Assembly (NCBI GenBank): GCA_025526995.1
Contig: JAHLKG010000037.1
Location: forward strand, 23,777 to 87,776
Source: Powellomyces hirtus
Lineage: Eukaryota > Chytridiomycota > Chytridiomycetes > Spizellomycetales > Powellomycetaceae
Direction: 5' to 3'
DNA length: 64,000 nt
Positions 1 to 9,619 of the stretch are shown one piece after another. The stretch's first letter is position 1. Each line of letters opens with the position of its first letter. Under the pieces are notes generated by a model that worked only from the letters and a program-made list of their open reading frames with translations, did not search any database and was not told the origin of the DNA. The position numbers and the translations under genes are program-made.

Positions 1-2295
1 ATACGAACACGCGGGCTGCGTCGAGAGGTTGGTCGGCGGGCGCCGTCTTGACGTAAATTCCAAGGACGATGGCGAAAAGTGCAACTGGGATGAGGTTTCC
101 CATAAGAACACCCAGCATCTCACCGATGCGGCGTTTTTGGAGATGACCAAGCTCCGCTTTGCGGATGCTGCGTAACTGAAACAGAACTCCGGATGAGTAG
201 AAACAAAAGCATGCTATACGGAAACGAGGCGGTACCTTTTCGATAAAGTAGCGTTCCCATGCGTACATCTTGACGACCTTCATGGCCCGGATGATCTCGG
301 TCTGCGGATAAATGTGCTTGAGTATGTAGCATTGCCCTCGCAATCGCGTACAGACTGGAAGACGATCGAGAAACATACCATAAGCGACATACGCTCATCC
401 ATCTTTTCATAACGTCTCCCCGTCCATTTGCCAATGTAAGTTCCATTCATGTCTTGAAGTGGTCCTAGTGCAAGCAGCCCAACCACGACAGCAATTGTTG
501 CGTATGAAAGCTGCTTCCACATCAGATATACAGCCATTCCGAGCTGGATGACGATGGAAATCAGCATAGGTAAGTTGGCACCCAAAAAGCCGATCTACCT
601 TACAGAGCCGTTTGAGTAACGAGGACAAGAATTATGCCATGTGTAATCCCTCCATACCTCCATACAGTCATTATCGACCAAATTTGTCACATTGCCTGCA
701 TCAAACTCGACACGTTCTGCAGGAGCGAGCTTGCAGGCCTTGCGGAACACGACGGCCGCAAATGCCGTCTTCCAGCGGTAATACAACATGAATGACAACT
801 GGTTACCCCACACCAGAGTGAATCCGGCAAGCAAGCCCGATATCAGGAAGCCAAGCGCGATGAGAATACCCGTGGACATGGGCTCGGGAGTGTCAGTGGA
901 TTTTGATGAGATGAACGCCAAGAGGGCTTCGAGTAGACTCGGTTGCAGAATGATGACGATAGCAGAGATTGTGTGGAGAAGCTGTCAGGAAAGATAACGA
1001 ATGGTTTGGTTAACCTCTGGTCGTTGAGTCAATGGGCCTGCTGGTGATGGGAACAACATACCAATGCCGCAGCGAACATGCCAGGCTCTGCTTTTCTCAT
1101 CGCGATGAAGATGCGCCAAGGCCTAGATGAGAAAACATGATGTCAATTCCAAGTGACGAAGCAATTAGTGCAGCACATGGCCGAGAGACTTGCGTGAAGA
1201 AACAGTTCAATTTTCGAAGTTGTGCGTCCAACGACTTGTGAACAACGATGCTGGCTTCAGCCGACGGGATAGGATATATGTCATTCTCCTGCAAGGTTCG
1301 TTTCTGCGCAGCCATCATCTTGGGCCAGATATGGCCGAAAGAGACACGGCTCAAGACTCCGGCCGTGTCTAGGGGCGACTTGAGCAAGAAACGGATGAGA
1401 TTAGGCCTGCACATCCGGCAGAGACGATGCGTTGAGACTTACGAGAGCGTTCCCAGAAACAGAGTAAACTGGGAGTAGCTCCTCAAGTATCAGGAATGCC
1501 GAAGCCGAAGCGAGCAACCCAATGTTGCTCAGGAACGCTTGCTTGATGCCTGTGTCGCTCAAATCAAGAGAGCGAATCTTGATCATCGAGAAGACTGTGA
1601 CGGTTCCCCAGTAGATGTAGGCAACAAAAGGGCCACGAATGCCCAGAAAGTGAGCTTGGGCATGGCATAATGCCACGACAACCTGCGAATATGAGAAGAG
1701 TGAGCATATCCACCCATCTTATGCGCGATGAGCTGATCACCATACCGCCGATATGATCAGCAAGAACCTGTAATAGACCACAAGTCCAGTTACGCCGTTG
1801 TTGGGGCTCATCACGCAGAGAATAGCAAATGCCACGTGGGCCGTGAAAGCAATCTGTTTGCATCACCACTAATGTGAGCTGGATGCATGCATGTGTACGC
1901 GTAGCTTAACTCACCGCCTTGATAATACACGCCCATGTTGGGGACCGGACTGCATTCTCAGTCGAGCAAAGTGCTCTGGTGCGACTGCTCCAAAAGGTGC
2001 TAAAAGCGCACAAAACAAAGATAGCATAAAGTACAGAGCTTAGCGTGTCTTGAAAGCAGACGGTTAGATCTGCGATGCGCAAATCAGTGACGGGCCCCTT
2101 GGCAGTGAAGAGATTAGAACTCTCAGAGATCAAAGCAGAGTCACCCGTAGGAGAACATACCCAGCCATCAGAATTTGGGCAGATCCTGTGCGGAGTTCCG
2201 ATGGATACCGTCGAAAGCCAGATCTGTTGCCGTAATCCAGTGTTGCAGTTAGACCCACAGCCAAGGTCAAGCCCAGGTGAGCCAAAGAATGTCAT
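1..2295 (-). CDS. ABC transporter, ABCC/MRP type (5' part only, runs off the left edge)
   Basis: Multi-exon gene whose N-terminal part is present; the nucleotide-binding domains lie beyond base 1. The ATG at 2293-2295 opens a TMD0-like segment with hydrophobic helices. A later exon (about 1110-1410) has the linker signature of ABCC proteins: 'SPLDTAGVLSRVSFGHIWP' followed by a short acidic patch and 'ENDIYPIP'. The exon at 650-900 carries 'GNVTNLVDNDCMEVWRDYTWH', the conserved transmembrane-domain-1 region of MRP/YCF1 transporters, and 280-585 continues with hydrophobic helices and 'GKWTGRRYEKMDERMSLM', the coupling region. Family knowledge: full-size ABCC exporters move glutathione conjugates and xenobiotics across vacuolar or plasma membrane. 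Substrate cannot be told here. Frame changes between blocks fit introns of 50-150 nt. I am confident of the family, not of each exon edge. Confidence 0.8.
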
Positions 2296-2312
2296 GATCA
2301 ATCTTTTCTATT

Positions 2313-2735
2313 CTATTCTCTATTGCACATTTGACTAACGGACACCACGCCGCGGGACTCTAACGCTGAGACGCTGCTGTTCATTAACGGCCCGTCAGTT
2401 GTGGAGGTATTCTTTGTGATAACCACTGCGCCACCCGCTGCTTGAAACGCGTCGCGCTTTTCTTCACACTTCAGCTGCGCCACGAGCTCCTCCGCTCCGC
2501 TCTTGCCACTACTATAAACTGATGCCAATGCAAAGCCAGCGTTTTTCGAGAGGCACGTTGTGGTTAGATCGACATTCATCGCGATTTTATTGCTACTCGA
2601 CCTGAGGATTCGACGTCCGCTTGCAAGCATCGTGTGTCTTTTTGAACAGTCTTGGCATCTAGAATCTACGACTGGGTAAGAGGGATGGCCGCATCCTTTG
2701 AAGCTCAGTTTCACAGTCCAGCCCTTCCTAAACAT
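2313..2735 (-). CDS. Unrecognised ORF just upstream of the ABC transporter
   Basis: Open frame of 140 codons from an ATG at 2733-2735, on the same strand as and 17 bp upstream of the ABC transporter start. It has scattered cysteines and a Ser/Thr-rich C-terminal third, no signal peptide and no domain I recognise. It may be a small gene, an upstream exon, or 5' untranslated sequence of the transporter that happens to be open. No codon or motif evidence settles this. Confidence 0.2.
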   Translation of the reverse strand: MFRKGWTVKLSFKGCGHPSYPVVDSRCQDCSKRHTMLASGRRILRSSSNKIAMNVDLTTTCLSKNAGFALASVYSSGKSGAEELVAQLKCEEKRDAFQAAGGAVVITKNTSTTDGPLMNSSVSALESRGVVSVSQMCNRE

Positions 2736-3206
2736 TACATTATCATCACTCCAACAAAATAGTCCGTTTGCTGATCTCAGTCTTTTCTTACCGCCAAACT
2801 AATCTCTTCTCCGTGCAGAACACGAAACACATGGCATACGCTCCAATCAAATGATATCTGAGATGCCTGATGCAGAATACTTCTAAAGATTTACCAAATC
2901 ACAAAATATCATTGACGGCGTACAAGCAATTAAATCTGGCGCATCACTAGACTGATCAGCTTGCCCCGGTATTTTGGGCAAAAATTAGCCAAATCATAAT
3001 GGAACAGCTTGGGCATATCCAATTCCAAGCAGCATGGCAAAAGCTGCCGAACATTATGCCATTTTCCGAGCCGCTGTTTCGTTGAGGACTCTGAAGCTTA
3101 GAGAATTCCAATTCGATCTATAGATTTAGCAGGAAAAGAAAATACGAAGCGGTCCGACATTACGAGGGAGCTTAGCTGAGCTGATGTACGTGACAAGTTT
3201 TCTGTT

Positions 3207-3487
3207 TTGGGTAGACGTAGTAAGATGGTCAATCAAGGCGTTTTATTCGTAGTGGCAATCTGTCTCGCATGTAGCGCTCTTGATTGGGGTGTTATTCTGT
3301 CTTTTCTCGCTGTCTGCGTCGGAACTGACTCTGGATGCCTCCAGTCCTCCCAGCCTGCGTTACAATATCAAGGTCGAAAACATCACCACCACGGGCTGCG
3401 ACTTTGTTCTCAACGCCTGGGGCGACAATGTACTTTTTTGGACGGCCACTACTCAGTATTCACTGCTCGGTGGCTGAACCCGCGTGC
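3207..3487 (+). other. Possible start of a secreted-protein gene, broken
   Basis: From the ATG at 3226 the frame begins with a long hydrophobic stretch (about 25 residues rich in V, A, L, C, F) that would serve as a signal peptide. An overlapping frame continues with a coding-like segment that stops at 3477, ten bases before the 99-bp tandem repeat that ends the neighbouring helicase gene. A single GT-AG intron could join the frames but I could not fix it. It could be the remnant of a host gene interrupted by the adjacent element, or chance. Confidence 0.2.
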
Positions 3488-3685
3488 GGTAATTAAATGC
3501 CTGTATTAACATGTGTTCCTAACCTACTCAACAACTGCATCATGATGCTCTCGGTGCGGGTGACCGCCTCCTCCACCCTTCCCTTCGGTAATCAAATGCC
3601 TTTATTAACATGTGGTTCTAACTTACTCAACAAATACATCATCATGCTCTCGGTGCGGATGACCGCTTCCTCAACCCTTCTCTTC
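3488..3685. repeat. 99-bp tandem duplication (two copies)
   Basis: Two copies with a period of exactly 99 bp (3488-3586 and 3587-about 3685), about 85 percent identical by eye. Read on the minus strand, each copy encodes the same roughly 30-residue tail beginning 'RVEEAV', with a stop codon at the end of each copy. The period is 33 codons, so the duplication is of the 3' coding end of the helicase gene that lies to the right. Confidence 0.8.
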
Positions 3686-6203
3686 TTGTTCGACCGCCCC
3701 TATCCATCAATCTCCAGAAAGCGCTTGCGGTTTGCCTCGACCACCAGGTTCCCTACAATATCCGCGTCTTCCCGAATCCCAGCGTGCGGAGTTCCGGTGT
3801 CTTCCTCCTCCACCATAGTTCCGTCAATCATTCTGTAGGTGGGTGGGGCCTGTTCTTCGTTTCCGAAGATCACCGTGAACTCCTTCTGGGTAGTAGGTTC
3901 CTTACGTTTGACGTTTGATTTACCTTCAGGACTCACGGTCTTGATGCGGGTGGTGTCGAGGAGGCTGGTATCGAGTTTGGCGAAGTCTTTCATCATGTCG
4001 AATTCCTTCGCAACAATGTTATCAGCGATGTTCGCATCCCTCAGAGACCACTGGCTTTCGCAGGTCTTGTTGACATGGTACGCTCTGAACCAGGTGTTGG
4101 GCAAGGACGCAGATTCGTGCGAGAGGTTGAAGAAGGTACCCGACTATCGTACCAGAGGGACCTACCGCCCCCCCCCCCCCCCCATCAGCTGATAGACGAT
4201 GGAGAGACTGCGTCGTGCCAGAAATGTCACCACCTTCACGGGAATGTCCGCCCCTTCACCAAGCATTTGACACTGCACAATGTACTGCACCTCGCCGTCG
4301 TTGATCATCTTGTTAACGTACTCCGTCTTCGACGAGATGTCGTGACTCGACAGCAATACCGCCACCATGATTCCGTTGGTTGGCTTTTCCGGTCCTCGAC
4401 GCGCTTCATGGTTTCCTGGGCATGCTTGTATCGTCTCCCCAATCAGGTATCTTTGCACAAGATCACTTTTTTCCAGCTCCATCCAGATGGCACGTTTCGC
4501 TCCCATAGTCAAGCCTTCGCCGCTTTTCGTTTTCGCCATCTCCGTCTTCGTCTTCGTCGCCGTCTTCATCTTCCTCGTCGTCTTCATCTCTACTCCACTA
4601 CCGCGAGTCACAGCCGAGCCGGTTTCGAACACTACGTCACCCATGTCAAGGTTGCGTTTCTCCACACCCATTACCCCGAAGGAATATTGAGTGATAAGGT
4701 AGTTGGCGGTGAGACACGTTTCGCGGGGGCATGGTGTATGACGGGAAGCATCTGATGTATTTCCTGTCCAATCGAGACATCCACGCACTGAAGGCGACCA
4801 CGTGGAGGTTGGGGTTGTGGGCGTACAGAATCCGATTGATTGCCAAGTACCTAGAGGCGGCGTCCGTGATGGCCCTCATCAACGATAATTTGTTCGACGC
4901 CTCCGACGTCGCGTCAGGCTCAATGATGTGATTAAGGTTGTTGGACTTCTCCACCAACGAGTGATGGTGATGACGATGCTCGTTCTTTTCAGCTGCGCAG
5001 AGTCATCGAAAGGTCGAATGACCGGCACCTTCTTTCCTGGGAGACCATGGACGTCCATACCGTTCGCACTTCGTCGCCGGTTGCATCGGGCTTATGGAAG
5101 ACAATGTATTCGTAGGGCAGTCCGGCCGCCTCGCGAAAAGGAACAAAAGTTCGCGGCATGTCTTCCTGGACTTTCCATCATGAGGGTGTGTAGACACCGC
5201 GGGGCATGTTCCAAGCACCTTGAGCAGACTTTGCTTCATTGCCATGTTCATCAGGACATAGCGGGGCACATCGTGCCAGTCCTTGCGGCCTTCTCATTTG
5301 AGTCATCTTTGTCGCCCCACTCAAGACCCTGGGACCGCCTTCACGGTGATCCATTCATCGGGCAGCGGGAACCGCGCAATCTCTGCGTTCTCGGTCGTCG
5401 CGGGCTGTTTGTGCCGCCGATCTAGGTACCTGAGTTGCTGGCATGTCATGGCGATGGCGTCGAGGGTGCGGTGTGATGGCAGCGAGAGTACGGTGAGGAG
5501 TGTGGGAGCTCGCTGCAAGCACCGAATCTCCAAAGTAAACTTCGGTAATGTATGGACGCATATTCGGAGTGACAGGCCAACCGACCTACCTCCCCACAAG
5601 ACAGGGTGAGCGACAGACTAGGCTTGAGGGAGAAGGAGATGAGGAAAAATGCACCTCAAAGGGACGACGACCACAGATTGATGTATCGCGGCTGTGACGG
5701 TAATGACACGGCTTTTACCTGCATCAGCCGGCGCCCCCACGAATGCGAGCATCTTTCCTCGGGGAAGAACACCGGCGGGATCGTCGGGCCGCACCGTGGT
5801 GTTGTTGGTGATGGCGTTCAAGATTTTTGGAAGGCCGTTCTCCACGCTGATAATTGCACTTCCCTGCACATTCTTCTGAGCAGCATGATACAACACAATA
5901 CCCTGCATTGCAGTTCACTGCCACTCACGGAGGAGTTGTTGTCCCGGGTCGCAGCAGCTGATGATATTTTTAGAAGGAGATTGTCGGGCAGGGTGTTTCG
6001 CATATAGCCTTCGTCCGTGGGCGTGAATTCATATTTTTCTCTGGTACGGCAGTTTCTGAGGTAGTGGTCGTTGCGCAACGCCGGTGCCAGAACACTGGAG
6101 ATTGCGATACCGAGTCGTAGAGGAGGATGGTGTCCGTTTCGGGGTAGAGTGCTTTCAGGGCATTGACAGTTTTGTCGCTGTCTGTAGGAACATTGGACGG
6201 CAT
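3592..6203 (-). pseudogene. Superfamily 2 helicase-like gene, broken
   Basis: Minus-strand gene starting at about 6203 (ATG at 6201-6203). An exon ending near 5620 has a Walker-A-like loop 'GAPADAGKS' followed by a motif Ia-like 'VVVVPLR'. The exon at 4162-4600 has motif V 'GEGADIP' and the start of motif VI, 'SLSIVYQLMG', the SF2 C-terminal helicase lobe. A lysine-rich tail reaches the 99-bp duplication. The reading frame is broken: a frame change near 6090, a 16-nt C run (4168-4183; G on the coding strand) inside motif VI followed by a stop, and an in-frame TAG at about 3700 before the tail. Some frame changes may be very short introns; a 26-nt GT-AG candidate near 5930 restores frame. The Arg finger of motif VI is not readable. 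I cannot assign it to a precise family; NCLDV-type or transposon-type helicases are both possible. Confidence 0.55.
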
Positions 6204-6514
6204 GGTGGTGGGATGCGTCGGAGGGCATGTACCAATAAAGTTCCTTTTATAACACTGAAGTTCTTGCGAAAGAACGCGCAACCTGGGGGCTTGACTCCGA
6301 GTCGCAACTGAGATCATAATGGTAGGCTGGGGTTTCACCTTTTTATTTTCTCACATGCCCTGACGTGCGAAGGTTTCACACTGACCAGACAGCGCGAACG
6401 GGGACGCCACACCCAGCCACACCCAGCCACATAAAAACTGTTAAAAGCGCGTTGTTATCACGACGGTCAAATACTGGTAAAGGGCGCCCCGGCGAGACAC
6501 GCTGGAAAATCCCC

Positions 6515-6580
6515 GGTTGAAGAGCTATTTGACACCACCCAAGGAAGGTTGAAGACCTTTTTGACACCACCCAAGGAAGG
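6515..6580. repeat. 32-bp tandem repeat, two copies, in the divergent spacer
   Basis: Copies at 6515-6546 and 6547-6578 share the core 'TTGACACCACCCAAGGAA'. A second small repeat, 'CCACACCCAG', lies at about 6408-6430. Both lie between the divergent helicase and Cys-repeat genes (6204-6722), where promoters for both would be expected. No other gene-like signal is seen in that spacer. Confidence 0.7.
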
Positions 6581-6722
6581 ATTGTCGATATAAAGAAGTT
6601 TCAGTAGTAGTGTATTCTTGAATAAAGGTTCTACATTACATTTGAATTTTGGCATACTAGGATAACTACATAAGGGGGTACTTCTTTTTTCAACACCAAT
6701 GACCACATAACTTGATTGCAGC

Positions 6723-8334
6723 ATGCTGTCCCTCGGGTACGTACTTCGAAAATGACTATTCTACTTTGTTCGCGAGTCGTTTACGACGCGTCACCTTAAG
6801 GTCCCAGACTGTCTTGGAGGAAATCGGTCTCCCTGCCCTGGGTGATCGGGAGTTTCCAGACGAACAAACGTGGAACAAACTGTCTGCCGTCTCCGTGGAA
6901 CGCAATGCCAGCTTCTCTTCCACGGAGACATCCTTCCCATTCTCTCCCGAGTACGTCCAGTTGTTCGACGTCCAACGCATTCTGGTAAAAGAAGCAGTGC
7001 ATTTGTGCCTCCACCTCGAAAGCGTGCACGAAATCGCTTCGGTAGCACAAGAACAGTACGTGAAGTTTGTTTCTGCTGTGCAAAAACACTTCCAGGCGCT
7101 TCCCGGCGACCCCGAAACGGCAATGCACTTTATGGAGTTGACGTTGCTTCGTTATCACAGTCGCCTCGGGAAGTGGCTTTTCTTTCAGACGGGAAATCGT
7201 GCCCTGGCCCTCGCCCTCGGACTTCTCGAATCAATGGAGGTGACGAGCGACTGCGAACACGGTGGACCACGCCGTTACTGCAAAGAATGCGAGGGTACTT
7301 CCCTCTGCGCCCACGGACGCCCCGCGGCATGCAGGGACTGTGGGGGGCAGGCATTCTGCAAACACGGCTGGTGGCGGTTCTGCAAGATCTGCAAGGGTCC
7401 CGGCATTTGTGAACACAACCGTCAACGTCACCGGTGCGTGGAATGCGGTGGTGCGCCCATATGCAAATACGGCCTTAAGGAATACAATTGCAAGGTCTGC
7501 TGAGGTAAAGGGGTTTGCACTCACCAAAAATTACGAATGCAACGCGTGGAGTGTGACGGTTCGTCGATATGCGCCCACAAGCGGCAGTATCATACGTGCG
7601 AGTTCTGCAAAGGTTGTCCCCACGGAAGGAACCCCCATGCTTGCAAGGACTGTGGGGGCGTCAGGTACACTCGTGCGCGCGAAGCCGCTATATTCTCATC
7701 ATTTTCACGTGTTGGTAACAAATCCCTCATCAGGTTCTGCGGACCCCATGGACGCGTACTGTCGTCCTGTGTGGATTGCCATGGAGCGATTATCTGCGCA
7801 CACAATGTAAGGCGATACACATGCAAAGAATTCCATGGTAGCGGTGTCTGCGACCACGGAATGCGATGCGAACTCTGCAAGGACTGTAATGGCCATCTGT
7901 CAACACAACATTCAAAAGTGGTCATGCGGCGAGCGGAGCGAGGGAGACAGAGGGCTTTCGAGTGGGGCGAGGGCCTCCCGAAACTCCTCTGCAAGTGCGG
8001 TAAACACGCACAACACTGCAAGAAATGTGGGGGAAAGTCGATCTGCGCCCACAACATCCGACGAACCATGTGCAGCATGTGCGGTGGTTCAGGTCTCTGC
8101 CCCCATCATCGGGAAAAGGGGAGGTGTTCCATTTGCGAGGGGAAGAACTTTTGCGGACATGGTAGTCTGGAGTGGCAATGCAGAGCGTGCGGAACTGGTG
8201 CTGCATTTTGTGTTCATGGAGGGTGGGCCTATTGGTGCAAACAGTGTCCGGGGAAAGGGTTATGCAAACACTTGAAGCGCAAGACTACGTGTAAAGAATG
8301 TAAGAAAGCTGCAGAAAGAAATGCAGCCATGTAA
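6723..8334 (+). pseudogene. Tandem Cys/His-repeat (zinc-ribbon-like) protein, interrupted by a stop and a frameshift
   Basis: The best start is the ATG at 6723, with a 40-nt intron 6737-6776 (GTACGT...GCGAG) joining in frame to 6777. The first about 175 residues are helical and unrecognised. Then follow repeats of roughly 19-21 residues with the pattern C-x2-C-G-G-x3-C-x-H-G/N-x-R, at least eleven of them to the C-terminus, each giving four potential metal ligands (for example 'CEHNRQRHRCVECGGAPIC'). A TGA at 7501-7503 falls exactly where a repeat has glycine and the same frame resumes the next repeat at once. A 69-nt in-frame intron is likely at 7665-7733 (GTACAC...ATCAG). At about 7890 the repeat continues in another frame, so one base is missing or another intron exists. 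Such repeat proteins are known from giant viruses, algae and some fungi; function unknown. Confidence 0.65.
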
Positions 8335-8339
8335 TATAT

Positions 8340-8920
8340 TTTATGGGGTCATTACGAGAAACTTTTTGACTATGTGATAACAAAAGAGAGTGACATGCGA
8401 CGCTGGGACTAGACTGTGCGTATTGGCCATATGTGGCTGTTTGGCGGTTAAACTTCTCAAGCAAAGACAAAGAAAAGCGCTAGAGTGAGGACGGAGAAAA
8501 TGGGTCATGAAACTGCAATATGGATTGTCACAAACTTCTCGGAAGCATTTTCTTCTGCATATCAGCGTCAACTGACTCGTGGGCTCGGCACAGCTTTCCG
8601 TTGTAATTCATGAGTATCTGTCATGACGAGACCTGATGCTTTTCATTGCTGCCGGTACAAAAAAAGTACCAGTGTTGCTGCAAAGTTGATAAACTCTTCA
8701 TCAATAAGAAACAAAGCGAACGTGGCTAGACTCTGTATCATGAATTGACATAAAACACGGGCAAATGACTTCAACAGCAGACTCGTCTAATGGTTTTCAT
8801 GTTCTGTCGGTTGCAGTAGATGACAGTCCTCATTTTGACTCTCAAACCGTTGATCGAAAGACTTCCACAATCATCCCAGTTACTCTGAGCACAATATAAA
8901 CTCTCCACTGTGACCTCCCT
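8340..8920. other. Intergenic stretch, nothing recognised
   Basis: About 580 bp, AT-richer than the neighbours, between the 3' ends of the Cys-repeat gene and the small secreted-protein gene (convergent). Short open frames here have no coding character. Confidence 0.5.
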
Positions 8921-8924
8921 CTTT

Positions 8925-9245
8925 TCACGCACTCGGCCAATCGACACTCCGGACGAACTCTGTCGCATTTTCGAGCGGCTGGCATGTGTAGGGTTGCCGA
9001 AATCTCGGGTTCTTTTTCAAGCAGATGGTATCGCCGCGGCAGTGGTCGTTTGAAGTGCATTGAGCGCCGAGGAATCCGTTGACGCATCTCTTGGTGATTC
9101 CTGCGAAATTGATGTTGATGCAGGCAAACCAGCAGTCGGCGCTTGAGGTGCAAGGTTGGTTGGTGTCGTCTGGGGTCGCGATGAATGTTGGTGATGCCAA
9201 AATGGAAGAAGCGGCCAGCAACAGGGCCATTGTGATGAACTTCAT
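8925..9245 (-). CDS. Small secreted cysteine-rich protein
   Basis: Single-exon frame of 106 residues from the ATG at 9243-9245. The first about 18 residues form a clean signal peptide (MKFITMALLLAASSILAS). The mature part has eight cysteines in a spaced pattern (C-x6-C-x3-C-x11-C-x7-C-x5-C-x5-C-x16-C), suggesting four disulfides. There is no transmembrane or GPI segment, so it is probably released. The size, signal peptide and even cysteine number are those of fungal effector-like small secreted proteins; the family is not recognised. It sits at the edge of the accessory block, convergent with the Cys-repeat gene and upstream of nothing obvious on its strand until SMC2's 3' end. Confidence 0.7.
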   Translation of the reverse strand: MKFITMALLLAASSILASPTFIATPDDTNQPCTSSADCWFACININFAGITKRCVNGFLGAQCTSNDHCRGDTICLKKNPRFRQPYTCQPLENATEFVRSVDWPSA

Positions 9246-9619
9246 ACTCGAGTGCTAGTAGGCAACCTCAAAATGCTAATAAATATGCTGTTTGCCTCAT
9301 AGAATGTGCCACAACGTAATGTGTTTAGAGTTGGAGTAAGGCCAAGTTTGACTTCACCCATTCCGCGAGACGCGTGTCTTACGTAATAAATAAACGGAAC
9401 GTGGTACCCATAAAGAGGTCGCAACTTAGTGCTTCTTTACAGGTCAAGTATACAGCACAGTGTTTCCCGCATAAGTCCAAACCAAAACGTGTCCGTTTGA
9501 TAAAAGGTCATGTATGTACATAACTAGATGAAGAAGGTGGGGGGGGGGGCTGTCCGGAGTGTCTAGGAGGGATGTTGGGGATAGTACTCGCCCAATTGAC
9601 CGTGTCGCCGTTCCATCGT
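9246..9619. other. Intergenic stretch with an 11-nt G run
   Basis: Promoter side of the secreted-protein gene and 3' side of SMC2. Contains an 11-nt G run at 9539-9549. No gene seen. Confidence 0.5.
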
